Assembly: GCA_905221455.1 (NCBI GenBank)
Contig: CAJNDF010000004.1
Span: 62,001-126,000 of the forward strand
DNA: 64,000 nucleotides
Reading direction: 5' to 3'
From: a bacterium
GTDB taxonomy: Bacteria > Bacillota > Bacilli > Lactobacillales > Streptococcaceae
Below the pieces are notes generated by a model. That model saw nothing but the letters and a program-made list of their open reading frames with translations. It had not been told where the DNA came from and searched no databases. Both the position numbers and the translations under genes were made by a program. Position 1 is the first letter of the stretch; each line of letters starts with the position of its first letter. Positions 11,932-20,882 of the stretch are shown one piece after another.

Positions 11932-11974
11932 TTCTATTCTCCCTTATTATTTTTTTAAGTTCTTTTATCAAACA

Positions 11975-12003
11975 ATAATAAACATATACTAAATCATAAG
12001 CAA
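11975..12003 (-). promoter_or_regulatory. Promoter of the LPXTG protein gene
   Basis: Minus-strand TTGCTT (11998-12003), a 17-base spacer and TATTAT (11975-11980) place the start near 11968. That leaves a leader of about 35 bases containing AAGGGAG before the ATG at 11931. Confidence 0.6.
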
Positions 12004-12360
12004 ATGTGTATATTATTGCCTATTTTACTATTTTAATACTTTCTAAATAAAAATCAATAGATATCCACAGTTTCCTTTCACACCCAAAGTAAGAATAACC
12101 ACTAATAATAAATTTATCACAAAATAAAATACACAAAAATAATAACTATTTATTTTATTAAGTATTTTTCTCGTTATACGCATATTTACCCCCCCCCATG
12201 AAATATTGGGAGTTCTTTGTGAAATATAACATTTTTATTACAAATTTCAATTTCTAGACTCAGAGATAGATAAAGTTCACTTCACAATTATTGTAGAGTG
12301 AAAGTTCTTTCTATTTCCCATTTACTGAGTAGCAACTTCATTTCACGCTTGATAGCAAAC

Positions 12361-12417
12361 AAAAAAAGACTCCATAAAATCTGAGATGGATTTTAGCCAC
12401 TACAGATTTTATGGAGT
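12361..12417 (-). terminator. Rho-independent terminator of guaA
   Basis: A perfect 15-bp stem pairs ACTCCATAAAATCTG (12369-12383) with its complement at 12403-12417, with a 19-base loop. On the minus strand it is followed by TCTTTTTTTG. It lies about 55 bases after the guaA stop. Confidence 0.9.
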
Positions 12418-12473
12418 TTTATTATCTTCATGCTGTTACATCAAGGATTCTTAGCCTAAGTTACTCTTATCTA

Positions 12474-14036
12474 TTATTCCCACTCAACGGTTGCAGGTGG
12501 TTTACTTGTAATGTCGTAGACGATACGGTTAACGTGATCCACTTCGTTTACGATACGTACAGAGATTTTTTGAAGGACATCCCAAGGAATTTTGGCAAAG
12601 TCAGCTGTCATACCATCGATTGAGGTGATAGCACGGATTGCAATCGTGTAGTCGTACGTACGACCGTCACCCATAACACCAACTGAACGAACACCTGTGT
12701 TAACAGTGAAGTATTGCCAGATATCGCGGTCAAGACCAGCCTTTGCAATTTCTTCACGAAGGATAGCGTCTGACTCACGAACAGTTTCCAGTTTCTCCTC
12801 AGTTATTTCACCCATGACACGGATAGCAAGACCTGGTCCTGGGAATGGTTGGCGCCATACGATATGGTCTGGCATACCAAGCTCTGTACCAAGGGCACGA
12901 ACTTCGTCTTTATAGAGAGTGTTGAGTGGTTCAATCAATTCAAACTGCATGTCTTCTGGAAGACCACCAACGTTGTGGTGTGACTTGATCGTCTGAGCTG
13001 TGTCTGTGCCAGACTCGATAACGTCTGTATAAAGCGTACCTTGAGCAAGGAATTTCACATCTTTGAGCTTGCTTGCTTCGTCATCAAAGACATAAACAAA
13101 CTCGTTACCGATGATTTTACGTTTTTGTTCAGGGTCAGAAACGCCAGCAAGTTTGTCAAGGAAACGCTTAGCTGCATCTGCTTTGACGATATTCAAACCA
13201 AACTTACCACCAAGCATGTCCATAACTTGATCCGCTTCTCCTTTACGAAGAAGACCGTGATCCACGAAGATACAGATCAATTGATCGCCAATTGCTTTTT
13301 GGAGAAGAACCCCAACAACTGAAGAGTCAACACCACCTGATAGGCCAAGAAGGACACGTTTATTACCGACTGTTTCACGGATTTTTTGAATTTGCATGTC
13401 GATGAAATTATCCATTGACCAATCGCCTTTAGCCTTACAAATGTTAAGAGCAAAATTACGAAGGATATCATTTCCGTATACAGAATGACGAACTTCTGGG
13501 TGGAATTGAATACCGTAAATGTGTTTATCTGGGTTTTCAATGGCTGCATAAGGACAATCAGCTGATGTTCCAGTACGAACAAAGTCAGCAGGAATCTTAG
13601 TAACTGCATCACCATGACTCATCAAAACAGTTTGTTCATCAGGGGTTGATTCAAAAAGAGCTGATGGTGTATGAGTAAGAGTTGATTGACCGTATTCGCG
13701 ATTTCCAGCGTCACCTGCAGGGACAACTTTTCCTCCAAGTTTATGAGTCAATAACTGCATACCGTAACAGATTCCCAAAATAGGAATTCCCAGTTCGAAG
13801 ATTTCTGGGTCAATATCAAATGAACCATCTTCGTATACAGAGTTTGGTCCACCTGAAAGGATAATTCCTACAGGATTGATTTCACGAACTTCAGCAGCTG
13901 AAATTTTATGGCTTTTTAGTTCTGAAAACACACCAATCTCACGGATACGGCGTGAAATCAGCTGGTTGTATTGGCTACCATAGTCCAGCACGATGATTTT
14001 TTCTACATCTTGCAAATCAGTTGAAATGTTGCTCAT
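12474..14036 (-). CDS. guaA: GMP synthase (glutamine-hydrolysing)
   Basis: A 520-residue GuaA that converts XMP, ATP and glutamine to GMP, the last step of guanine nucleotide synthesis. The N-terminal class I glutamine amidotransferase has the nucleophile in [10 protein letters not shown] (Cys90) and the FHPEVRHS motif with its catalytic His. The ATP-pyrophosphatase domain has the PP-loop [10 protein letters not shown] near residues 234-243. The C-terminus ends with KPPATVEWE, as in the family. Length is normal. It stands alone, with its own promoter and terminator. Confidence 0.98.
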   Translation of the reverse strand: MSNISTDLQDVEKIIVLDYGSQYNQLISRRIREIGVFSELKSHKISAAEVREINPVGIILSGGPNSVYEDGSFDIDPEIFELGIPILGICYGMQLLTHKLGGKVVPAGDAGNREYGQSTLTHTPSALFESTPDEQTVLMSHGDAVTKIPADFVRTGTSADCPYAAIENPDKHIYGIQFHPEVRHSVYGNDILRNFALNICKAKGDWSMDNFIDMQIQKIRETVGNKRVLLGLSGGVDSSVVGVLLQKAIGDQLICIFVDHGLLRKGEADQVMDMLGGKFGLNIVKADAAKRFLDKLAGVSDPEQKRKIIGNEFVYVFDDEASKLKDVKFLAQGTLYTDVIESGTDTAQTIKSHHNVGGLPEDMQFELIEPLNTLYKDEVRALGTELGMPDHIVWRQPFPGPGLAIRVMGEITEEKLETVRESDAILREEIAKAGLDRDIWQYFTVNTGVRSVGVMGDGRTYDYTIAIRAITSIDGMTADFAKIPWDVLQKISVRIVNEVDHVNRIVYDITSKPPATVEWE

Positions 14037-14072
14037 CTTTTTCCTTTCTCAAAAGAAATATCTTTTTCCAAT

Positions 14073-14102
14073 ATTCTATCACAAATAAGGGCAAATTACC
14101 AA
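14073..14102 (-). promoter_or_regulatory. guaA promoter
   Basis: Minus-strand TTGGTA (14097-14102), an 18-base spacer and extended TGATAGAAT (TAGAAT at 14073-14078). A BOX element begins only five bases upstream of the -35 hexamer. Confidence 0.55.
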
Positions 14103-14106
14103 CTAA

Positions 14107-14219
14107 TACTCAATGAAAATCAAAGAGCAAACTAGGAAGCTAGCCGTAGGTTGCTCAAAGCACTGCTTTGAGGTTGCAGATAGAGCTGACGTGGTTTGAA
14201 GAGATTTTCTAAGAGTATA
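14107..14219. repeat. BOX element between guaA and the GntR gene
   Basis: About 113 bases running from TACTCAATGAAAATCAAAG to the terminal GAGATTTTCTAAGAGTATA. It keeps the conserved boxA end (GCAAACTAGGAAGCTAGCCG), a short CAAAGCACTGCTTTGAGG hairpin and the boxC end, but no full boxB. BOX elements are non-coding, structured repeats found in many copies in pneumococcus and relatives. Confidence 0.85.
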
Positions 14220-14291
14220 AACAAGGCGAAGTTTGACTTTTTCTTGTTTATTAGGGTACAATAGAGAAAAGATAGAAATGAAGTGAAAAAT

Positions 14292-14990
14292 ATGCTACCT
14301 GCTTATATGAAAATCCACGATCAGATTAAAAAGGATATTGACGAGCACCGTTGGGCTATTGGAGAAAGACTCCCAAGTGAACGAGATTTAGCAGAACAGT
14401 TTGAGGTTAGTCGCATGACCCTCCGCCAAGCCGTATCTCTATTAGTTGAAGAAGGCGTCTTAGAGCGTCGTGTAGGAAGTGGCACCTTTGTTTCCAGTAC
14501 TCGAGTACAAGAAAAGATGCGAGGGACAACCAGTTTTACTGAAATTGTTAAGTCCCAAGGCAAAGTTCCCTCTAGCCAACTCATTTCCTACAGAAAAACC
14601 ATTCCTAATGAGCAGGAAGTTGCCAAGCTAGGAATCTCTCCAACGGAGAATATTATCCGAATGGAGCGTGTCCGCTATGCCGACCAAGTCCCTCTGGTTT
14701 ATGAAGTTGCTTCTATTCCTGAAAAATTCATTAAGGACTTTAAAAAAGAAGAAATCACCAGTCATTTCTTCCAAACCTTGCAAAAACATGGCTACCGTAT
14801 TGGTAAATCACAGCAGACCATCTATGCTCGTCTCGCTAAAGAAAAGATTGCCCACTATTTGGAAGTTGAAAAAGGACATGCTATTCTTGGTTTGACTCAG
14901 GTTTCCTACCTAGAAGATGGGACAGCTTTTGAATACGTAAAAAGTCAATATGTAGGCGAACGCTTTGAATTTTATCTTGAAAACAATTAA
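14292..14990 (+). CDS. GntR-family transcriptional regulator (HutC/UTRA type)
   Basis: A 232-residue regulator starting MLPAYMKIHDQIKKDI; a GTG nine bases upstream (14283) is an alternative start with no better ribosome site. The N-terminal winged helix-turn-helix is typical: LPSERDLAEQFEVSR then MTLRQAVSLLVEEG and the wing GSGTFV, about residues 30-75. The C-terminal 150 residues form a UTRA ligand-binding domain (NIIRMERVRYAD, HAILGLTQVSYLEDG). Such regulators sense sugar phosphates or amino sugars; the effector cannot be read here. No gene is co-transcribed: a BOX and a terminator follow at once. Confidence 0.9.
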   Translation: MLPAYMKIHDQIKKDIDEHRWAIGERLPSERDLAEQFEVSRMTLRQAVSLLVEEGVLERRVGSGTFVSSTRVQEKMRGTTSFTEIVKSQGKVPSSQLISYRKTIPNEQEVAKLGISPTENIIRMERVRYADQVPLVYEVASIPEKFIKDFKKEEITSHFFQTLQKHGYRIGKSQQTIYARLAKEKIAHYLEVEKGHAILGLTQVSYLEDGTAFEYVKSQYVGERFEFYLENN

Positions 14991-15185
14991 TACTCTTCGA
15001 AAATCTCTTCAAACCGCGTCAACGTCGCCTTGCCGTAGATATGGTACTGACTTCGTCAGTTTCATCTGCAACCTCAAAACGGTGTTTTGAGCTGACTTCG
15101 TCAGTTCTATCTACAACCTCAAAGCAGTACTTTGAGCAACCTGCGGCTAGTTTTCTAGTTTGCTCTTTGATTTTCATTGAGTATA
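14991..15185. repeat. BOX element, A-B-B-C arrangement
   Basis: About 195 bases beginning directly after the GntR stop codon. The middle contains two tandem 45-base boxB units (15047-15091 and 15092-15136), each beginning CTGACTTCGTCAG and ending with TTTGAG. The outer ends are TACTCTTCGAAAATC and TTTCATTGAGTATA. This is the fullest BOX in the window and lies in the 3' region of the GntR transcript. Confidence 0.92.
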
Positions 15186-15200
15186 AAATACTACATAAAA

Positions 15201-15236
15201 CCTCTCTGTCACAGACAAAGAGGCTTTTTTATTTTT
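15201..15236 (+). terminator. Terminator between GntR gene and DMT transporter gene
   Basis: CCTC-TCTGT-CAC-ACAGA-caaa-GAGG folds as an interrupted hairpin and is followed by CTTTTTTATTTTT on the plus strand. The converging DMT gene ends inside the T-run (stop at 15229-15231), so the structure may serve both strands. Confidence 0.75.
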
Positions 15237-16125
15237 CTAAGAGTAAATCTTTCAAAGAAATCAGAGTTACTGCAAATAATATCATTGCCATACCAAGAAA
15301 ATCAATGGGATAAAATTGTTCATTCATAATCAGGAAGGCAAAGAAAACTGCCGAAATTGGCTCAATTGAAGCCAACAAACTTGACTTAACCGGTCCAATC
15401 AGACTGGCTCCTTTTAGGAAAGCTGTATAGGCAAAGACAGTCCCGATAAGGATAATACCCGCAAAAGCAAGGAGAAAATCAAGACTAGTCGGGATAGTGG
15501 TCTGTAAAACCCCTGTAAAAGGAAGGGCGACCAAACCTGCTATCACCATTCCCACACCAATGACCAAACTGCTCCCCCACTTCTTAATCAAGGCTATGGG
15601 CAAAATAATATAAAGGGCGTAAGTCCAGGCAGAAAAGAGACCCCAGAATAGGCCAGAAGGTGTAATGGATAACTGGTCAAGTTGCCCATGGGTCGCAATG
15701 AGGAAGGTCCCTCCAATGGCTAATATAATGGAAATAATCTCTGCCATGGTCGGTGCCACCTTATCCTTGATACAGCTATAAATCAAAATCCCAACAGGGC
15801 AAACATACTGAAGGACCGTTGCGGTCCCTGCATTGGTTTCCTGAATAGCAGTTAGATAGGCAAATTGATTGAGGAATAGACCAATCAGAGCAAAAATAAG
15901 AAGAGACAGCAAACTCTTCTTATCCGTTAAAAAGGCCAGCATTTTATCCTTTGCAGTAGCATAAACCAAGAGCATGAGAATCCCACCAGCGATTAAAAGA
16001 CGCAAGTTGGTCAAGACCAGAGACGAAATCCCGTGTGCCATCAGGTATTGGCCACTCGTTCCTGACAAGCCCCAAGCAATACCAGCCACAACTGTTAATA
16101 GAATCCCTTTTAAACTGTTTGACAT
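15229..16125 (-). CDS. DMT superfamily (EamA) permease
   Basis: A 298-residue protein with about ten hydrophobic helices arranged as two EamA repeats (roughly residues 5-140 and 150-292). The first repeat begins KGILLTVVAGIAWGLSGTSG and the second ends with AVFFAFLIMNEQFYPIDFLGMAMIL, a typical EamA closing motif. Such carriers move metabolites or drugs across the membrane; the substrate is unknown. It starts eight bases after the serine-hydrolase gene, so the two are probably co-transcribed with cppA. Confidence 0.88.
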   Translation of the reverse strand: MSNSLKGILLTVVAGIAWGLSGTSGQYLMAHGISSLVLTNLRLLIAGGILMLLVYATAKDKMLAFLTDKKSLLSLLIFALIGLFLNQFAYLTAIQETNAGTATVLQYVCPVGILIYSCIKDKVAPTMAEIISIILAIGGTFLIATHGQLDQLSITPSGLFWGLFSAWTYALYIILPIALIKKWGSSLVIGVGMVIAGLVALPFTGVLQTTIPTSLDFLLAFAGIILIGTVFAYTAFLKGASLIGPVKSSLLASIEPISAVFFAFLIMNEQFYPIDFLGMAMILFAVTLISLKDLLLEK

Positions 16126-16133
16126 GTCTCTCC

Positions 16134-17069
16134 TTACTCTTCTTTACGAATCAAGTTCATCACTTGATTACGGTCTAAAATCCATTGAGCCCGCTCATCC
16201 TTTTCATAGGTACGATTCGATAGGAAAATGGCCGCTTCTTGCTTCTGACGATTCCACATGATAAAGGTACCCGTATAGCCCGTATGGTCTAGCCATTCTC
16301 CTTCCAAATTCCATGCTAAAGAACGTTCCTTGTCATCCAAAGGTGAAAAATTTTGACTCAAATCTCTTGCAAAATCATCTGCTAAATAGTGTTCTAAAAA
16401 GATTTGTAAGTCCTTTACGGTCGAAAATAAACCAGCACTACCTGCATGTTTGCCCAGGAGACGAGCCTTGGGATCATGCACTATTCCTGCCTTCACACCT
16501 CTGACTGTTGGAACAGCACGCTCAACAGGCCCAAACTGGGTATCCGCCATTCCCCAAGGTTTCCAGACTTGCTCCTGTAAAATCTCATCCAAATCCTTAT
16601 CAAAGATTCTTTCCAAAATAAAACCCAACAGCAAAAAATGGACATCCGAATAAAGAAAGGCTGGCTGACTTCGTCTATTGAGATGAAACATTGCTTCCTT
16701 TAATTCTGAGGCTGTTAAAAGATCACGATTGGGAATAAACGGATCAAGATTTGTAGCGTGGGTTAAGAGCTGGCGAATAGTGATGTCTGGATAATCACTC
16801 TCAGTTAAAAAATCTATTACAGGTCTGTCAATATCTAATTTGCCTTTTTCCCACAAAAAAGTAAAAACAGTGCCAACCCCAACAACCTTGCTGACACTAG
16901 CTAGGTCATAAACGAGTCCTGGCTCAGTATCCAAGCCATGCTCTGGGTCACTCTGGCCTAAATAGAACTCCGTCCATTGATTGTCCTTAAAATACGCAAA
17001 AGAGGCTCCGGGATAAATCCCTGCCTCGATTTGTTCTTCTATTTTTTTAATAATCTTGGTCCACTTCAT
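16134..17069 (-). CDS. Beta-lactamase-like serine hydrolase (class C/PBP4* type)
   Basis: A 311-residue protein of the serine beta-lactamase/transpeptidase-like family. The SxxK motif is in YDLASVSKVVG (about residue 60). YSDV near residue 140 replaces the usual YxN tyrosine motif, and HTGYTG near 260 stands where KTG normally is. There is no signal peptide or membrane anchor, so it is likely cytosolic. That argues for an esterase or peptidase acting on small molecules rather than a penicillin-binding protein. Its ATG overlaps the cppA stop (ATGA), indicating coupled translation. Confidence 0.85.
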   Translation of the reverse strand: MKWTKIIKKIEEQIEAGIYPGASFAYFKDNQWTEFYLGQSDPEHGLDTEPGLVYDLASVSKVVGVGTVFTFLWEKGKLDIDRPVIDFLTESDYPDITIRQLLTHATNLDPFIPNRDLLTASELKEAMFHLNRRSQPAFLYSDVHFLLLGFILERIFDKDLDEILQEQVWKPWGMADTQFGPVERAVPTVRGVKAGIVHDPKARLLGKHAGSAGLFSTVKDLQIFLEHYLADDFARDLSQNFSPLDDKERSLAWNLEGEWLDHTGYTGTFIMWNRQKQEAAIFLSNRTYEKDERAQWILDRNQVMNLIRKEE

Positions 17070-17791
17070 ACTGCTTCAAACCACAATTCAACATTATTTC
17101 TATCTTTACCAAGGAAGAATTTTTCAGACTTAGGAATAAAATATTCGGTAGACTCAAATTTTTGGCGCAGACTTGCTATATCTAGTTCATTGACCAGGAA
17201 CTTGAGCATAGACAAGTCCCAGGTAACCGTATTATCCACAGTCAGATCCTGCCCCTGAGCTGGGATAAAACCAAGTGATGTCCCAACTTCAGATGGTTCC
17301 AAGTAACTATCGACATCAGTTGGGAGATGTAATTCCATAGAAATCTCAAATTCACTTAAAGAAATTGATGCCAAATCTGTTTGAAATTCAGGTTTTTCTT
17401 CTACTTCTACTAGACTTGCTCTGTCATCTTCTGCATGAATCAAAATCAAATCATTTTCTGGTGAAAAAATTTCAAAAGCGTAGCCATTTTGACCTTTATA
17501 TAATTGATGAATCGAATCTGTTTTAGATAAGAGGCCTTCGATTTCCAAGGGATTTTCTACCTTGACAATCAATCTAGCTAGTTTTTTTCTGCCTTCTACC
17601 TTACGAGTACGCATGCTTGGTGCTTCTTCCAAAACCAGCTTTTCAAGCCCTGTTTGGTCCCCTAGTGACAGAAAGGCAGACTCTTCTAATAAGGCCTTCA
17701 TTCCAAGGGTTTCAATATAAAATGTTTCATTTAATTTTCTATTATTAACTTTTAAAGTAGGAATAATCCGTACAATCTGATTTACATTCAT
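17066..17791 (-). CDS. cppA: CppA family protein
   Basis: A 241-residue protein starting MNVNQIVRIIPTLKV; GGAGG lies five bases before this ATG. An in-frame GTG 15 bases upstream places that ribosome site inside the coding region and is rejected. The N-terminal half resembles a glyoxalase/VOC fold (NETFYIETLGMKALLEE, SLGDQTGLEKLVLEE) and the C-terminal half is the streptococcal CppA extension. CppA was described as a complement C3-degrading protease, but I see no protease motif and no export signal here. It heads an operon with the serine hydrolase and the DMT permease. Confidence 0.82.
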   Translation of the reverse strand: MNVNQIVRIIPTLKVNNRKLNETFYIETLGMKALLEESAFLSLGDQTGLEKLVLEEAPSMRTRKVEGRKKLARLIVKVENPLEIEGLLSKTDSIHQLYKGQNGYAFEIFSPENDLILIHAEDDRASLVEVEEKPEFQTDLASISLSEFEISMELHLPTDVDSYLEPSEVGTSLGFIPAQGQDLTVDNTVTWDLSMLKFLVNELDIASLRQKFESTEYFIPKSEKFFLGKDRNNVELWFEAV

Positions 17792-17884
17792 AAATTCCTC
17801 CGTCACTTTTTATTTTATAGGATTTTAGAATTTTTTACAAGATATTATGCTCAAATTTACAGATTTTTCGTAAAAATTTCATCT

Positions 17885-17908
17885 AAAAAACCGAGGATTT
17901 CCCCGGTT
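17885..17908 (-). terminator. Terminator of glpF
   Basis: A minus-strand hairpin AACCGGGGA/TCCTCGGTT with one mismatch and a short loop, followed by six T. It starts within ten bases of the glpF stop. Confidence 0.85.
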
Positions 17909-17916
17909 TCAATTTC

Positions 17917-18786
17917 TTATAGGTAAAGGAATTTGAAGATAGCTACTGCCGCAATTGCTGCTGCGATAGGTGCTACTACTGGTACCCAAGAATACCACCA
18001 TTTTGAATCGCCTTTGTGCTCACCAAGAACTGATTTTGGAAGGAAAGCATGAAGGAGACGTGGTCCCAAGTCACGGGCAGGGTTCAAGGCAGGTCCTGTA
18101 GGTCCACCAAGTGATGTTACTAAGGCCATAACAAGGAAACCAAGCGCCAAGTGAGCTACTGAAAGTCCTGAAGCAGTATGTGGTGCTACTTGGGCTTTGA
18201 TTGCTAAATCAGAAAAATCAACATTTTGACCTGCTTGACTAGCCATTTGTTTCATGTATTGAAGCACTTCAGAACCAAAGAAGTTTTTAGTCATACCAAG
18301 GGCTGCAAAGAAAAGAACAAATGAACCAACAAACTCATTTACAAAACCATTAACAGTTGCTGCAAAATGTGATTCTTTTGTACCATTATCCAAACTTGAA
18401 ATTGTTGAGAAAGTACCCAAGATGTTGTTTGGATTTTCAGTTTTCAAGTAATATGGGCGGTGTGTTGCCACAACCAAGGCTTGACCAAAGATAGCACCCA
18501 AAACTTGGGCGATAATATAAGGCGCAACTTGTGCCCAAGGGAAGAGACCGCTGATTGCAAGTCCAAGAGTGAAGGCTGGGTTGATGTGGTTTCCAGATAC
18601 GTTACCAAACATCAAGGCTGGGATCATAACCCCCATACCGTAACCAACAGCGATAACGATCCAGCCACTTTGGTGACCTTTCGTACCTTTAAGTTCAACG
18701 TTGGCAACTGCACCATTTCCAAGAATGATCAAAATAGCAGTTCCCAAAAATTCAGTGGCATATTTAATTGCCCATGTGAAATCCAT
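17917..18786 (-). CDS. glpF: Aquaglyceroporin (GlpF/Gla type)
   Basis: A 289-residue MIP-family channel with six membrane helices. The two pore motifs are GNHINPAFTLG (NPA 69-71) and TGPALNPARDLG (NPA 235-237). The Asp after the second NPAR is the hallmark of glycerol-conducting members, so glycerol and other small polyols are likely substrates. A long insert at about residues 112-145 and 175-205 matches the lactococcal/streptococcal Gla subfamily. It is monocistronic; there is no glpK or glpO nearby in this window. Confidence 0.94.
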   Translation of the reverse strand: MDFTWAIKYATEFLGTAILIILGNGAVANVELKGTKGHQSGWIVIAVGYGMGVMIPALMFGNVSGNHINPAFTLGLAISGLFPWAQVAPYIIAQVLGAIFGQALVVATHRPYYLKTENPNNILGTFSTISSLDNGTKESHFAATVNGFVNEFVGSFVLFFAALGMTKNFFGSEVLQYMKQMASQAGQNVDFSDLAIKAQVAPHTASGLSVAHLALGFLVMALVTSLGGPTGPALNPARDLGPRLLHAFLPKSVLGEHKGDSKWWYSWVPVVAPIAAAIAAVAIFKFLYL

Positions 18787-18823
18787 TTGATAGATTCTCC
18801 TTAAAATTTTTTAGACAATCCTT

Positions 18824-18852
18824 ATTCTATCAATTTTTACATCTTTTAGCAA
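18824..18852 (-). promoter_or_regulatory. glpF promoter
   Basis: Minus-strand TTGCTA (18847-18852), 17-base spacer, TAGAAT (18824-18829). The leader of about 30 bases includes AAGGAG before the ATG. Confidence 0.65.
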
Positions 18853-18899
18853 CTACTTTCCCAAAAGATTATATAAGAAAGCGGTTTTATTTCTTATAA

Positions 18900-18936
18900 A
18901 AAACAAAAGGATTAAGAAAGTCATTATCCTTAATCC
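18900..18936 (-). terminator. Terminator of the esterase/ATP-grasp operon
   Basis: GGATTAAG and CTTAATCC form an 8-bp stem with a 12-base loop, followed on the minus strand by TTTTGTTTTTT. It begins nine bases after the ATP-grasp stop codon. Confidence 0.8.
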
Positions 18937-18944
18937 AAAAATTC

Positions 18945-20111
18945 TTATTCTTGACGTTGTCCGAAATCTGCAATCATCTGCTCCATTTCTTGTCGACTCG
19001 GAGTTGTCAGCATATAAAGGTAATCTCCTTGAAGTTCTGCGAAGGCCGCTGGCATGATTTTTTTAACCTTGAACTGCTGGCTATATTTGGCAAGCAAGTC
19101 CTCCTCAGAATAGACATAGTGAGCATTTGCACGGCGAGAAGTAGCCAAACAATACTGCGGTTCAAACTCTGACACTGGGAACTCTTCTCCTACGACAATT
19201 GCCGCATAGCCTCGGTAGAGGTCCAAGGAATGAGCAAAGTTATAAACATCAATGGTAAAACCACCTGCAGGACGGTTATTGTACTCAATGGCAATGTAAT
19301 CGTCTCCTTCGCGGAAGAACTCGATATGGAAAAAGCGCTCTTTCATACCAAATTCCTTGACAATGGCCTCACCATATTTACGTAATTTAGGATCCATATC
19401 CTTGAGAACGTAATAAGAATTGTCCATCTTATACATCATGAGATCAAGCGGTGTATAGGCGTAGTCGAAGGTTGTTGAGAAGACGATGTTGCCATCCTTG
19501 TCCACGAGCCCATCAAAGGTACAGATTTCACTAGAAGTGACAAATTTTTCAAAGAAGTAAACGGTCGAATGATCCCATTCTTCTTTGAAGTGATGGATAT
19601 CGTCTTCTGTCTCAAGCTTAAATGTTGCGGCTGCTCCCACTCCATTATCTGGTTTGGCAATCATTGGAAGGCCGATTTCTTTCACTGCTTGATCCACATC
19701 TGCTTCCGTTTTGATAACAGCTCCAGGGACTACAGGGACACCTGCTTTTTTGAAAAGTTTCTTCATTTCAGACTTATATTTCGTCTTTCTGAGATCCTCT
19801 GGTTTGGCACCAAAAACATTGAATTGCTCACGAAGACTTGCATCCAACTCAAGCCAATATTCATTGTGAGATTCAATGCGGTCAATTGGGCCATGCTTAT
19901 AAAAGAGAAAAGCAACTGCACGTTTGACTTCGTCTATGTTCTCAAGATTGTCAACGCGGAAATACTCGGTCAGGCTATTGCGTAAAGGCTCATCCAATTG
20001 CTCGTAAGGTTCCTGACCAATTCCCAAGACGGTAATGCCTTTATTGGCTAGTTCGATGGTAAACTGTTGAAAGTTTTGTGGATAGTAGGGAGAAATAACA
20101 AGGTAATTCAT
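18945..20111 (-). CDS. ATP-grasp domain ligase, unknown substrate
   Basis: A 388-residue ATP-grasp protein. Residues 1-90 form a pre-ATP-grasp fold (MNYLVISPYYPQNF), residues 105-300 the ATP-grasp core with the nucleotide loop MIAKPDNGVGAAATFKL, and EYNNRPAGGF carries the metal-binding Glu and Asn. It resembles carbamoyl-phosphate-synthetase-like or peptide-ligase-like members that join a carboxylate to an amine or thiol. It is the last gene of a three-gene operon, 12 bases after an esterase. The substrate cannot be inferred; the context suggests making or modifying a small amide or ester compound. Confidence 0.85.
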   Translation of the reverse strand: MNYLVISPYYPQNFQQFTIELANKGITVLGIGQEPYEQLDEPLRNSLTEYFRVDNLENIDEVKRAVAFLFYKHGPIDRIESHNEYWLELDASLREQFNVFGAKPEDLRKTKYKSEMKKLFKKAGVPVVPGAVIKTEADVDQAVKEIGLPMIAKPDNGVGAAATFKLETEDDIHHFKEEWDHSTVYFFEKFVTSSEICTFDGLVDKDGNIVFSTTFDYAYTPLDLMMYKMDNSYYVLKDMDPKLRKYGEAIVKEFGMKERFFHIEFFREGDDYIAIEYNNRPAGGFTIDVYNFAHSLDLYRGYAAIVVGEEFPVSEFEPQYCLATSRRANAHYVYSEEDLLAKYSQQFKVKKIMPAAFAELQGDYLYMLTTPSRQEMEQMIADFGQRQE

Positions 20112-20123
20112 AGGTAACTCCTT

Positions 20124-20864
20124 TTATAAATAGAGATTGCCGAGGAAATAAGGCATTTGTTTGCGCCACCATTCCCAGTCGTGGGCGACATCATGTCCCC
20201 ATTCAGCAAACCAGGCTGGAATTTGTTTCTGGTCAAAGGCTTCTTTGAGCTTGTAAAAGGATGGCAAGCCGTCTTGTTCCCAGGCTCCAAGACCCGTACA
20301 CAGCACAATCTCTGCCTGACGGTAGCGGTCAATAAACCAGCCGTCGTTTTGGTTCCAGATATAATCTACTGGCGAATTTTGGTAAATAGCATCATCATTG
20401 TAGTAATCGCCAACGAAGAAACGTGCGTCGTAAACACCACTGAGGGCAATCACCTTGGTAAAGACATCTGGATGCTGGAGGAAGAAATTGAGTGCATGGT
20501 AGGCGCCCATTGAGCAACCTGTCGTCATCATGCCATCAAACCAACCTGTCTTGTGCTTGATAAAAGGAATGGCCTCCTCAATCACATAACGCTCGTAGGC
20601 ACGATGCATCTCCGCCTGATCATGACCATTTTTCCAAGTGGCCAACCAGCTCTCACTATCCACACTAGATAAGGTAAAGAACTGAACACGGCCTTCCTCG
20701 ATAAAGGAAGCACAGGCATCAATCATACCAAAATCATAATATTCATTGTGACTACCACCAGATGAAGCAAAGACCACAACTGGAATCCCAGCATGACCAT
20801 AACGGTTAAGGTACATTTCACGGTTAAGATTGCCACTCCAGTGGCTAAGATGTTCAATATGCAT
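20124..20864 (-). CDS. Esterase family protein (alpha/beta hydrolase), upstream of ATP-grasp gene
   Basis: A 246-residue alpha/beta hydrolase of the Esterase-D/Fes-like group. The nucleophile elbow is TTGCSMGAYHA (Ser118), and the likely catalytic His is in EWGHDVAHDW (His224 or His228). The N-terminus (HLSHWSGNLNREMYLNRYG) shows no signal peptide. It lies 18 bases after a second esterase and 12 before the ATP-grasp gene, so all three form one transcript. Hydrolysis of a small ester or thioester is likely; the substrate is unknown. Confidence 0.85.
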   Translation of the reverse strand: MHIEHLSHWSGNLNREMYLNRYGHAGIPVVVFASSGGSHNEYYDFGMIDACASFIEEGRVQFFTLSSVDSESWLATWKNGHDQAEMHRAYERYVIEEAIPFIKHKTGWFDGMMTTGCSMGAYHALNFFLQHPDVFTKVIALSGVYDARFFVGDYYNDDAIYQNSPVDYIWNQNDGWFIDRYRQAEIVLCTGLGAWEQDGLPSFYKLKEAFDQKQIPAWFAEWGHDVAHDWEWWRKQMPYFLGNLYL

Positions 20865-20882
20865 ATTTTCTCCTTTCTTACT

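Larger units (their letters stand above)
11932..12473. other. Gap between surface-protein gene and guaA, with poly-C tract
   Basis: Very AT-rich, with no coding capacity on either strand. It holds the surface-protein promoter (11975-12003) and the guaA terminator (12361-12417). A run of nine C at 12189-12197 reads as G9 on the strand of the surface-protein gene. The rest shows no recognisable element. Confidence 0.6.

Noticed and set aside
16134..17069. True beta-lactamase or penicillin-binding protein
   Set aside because: SxxK is present, but there is no export signal and the YxN and KTG motifs are altered, so antibiotic hydrolysis is not supported.
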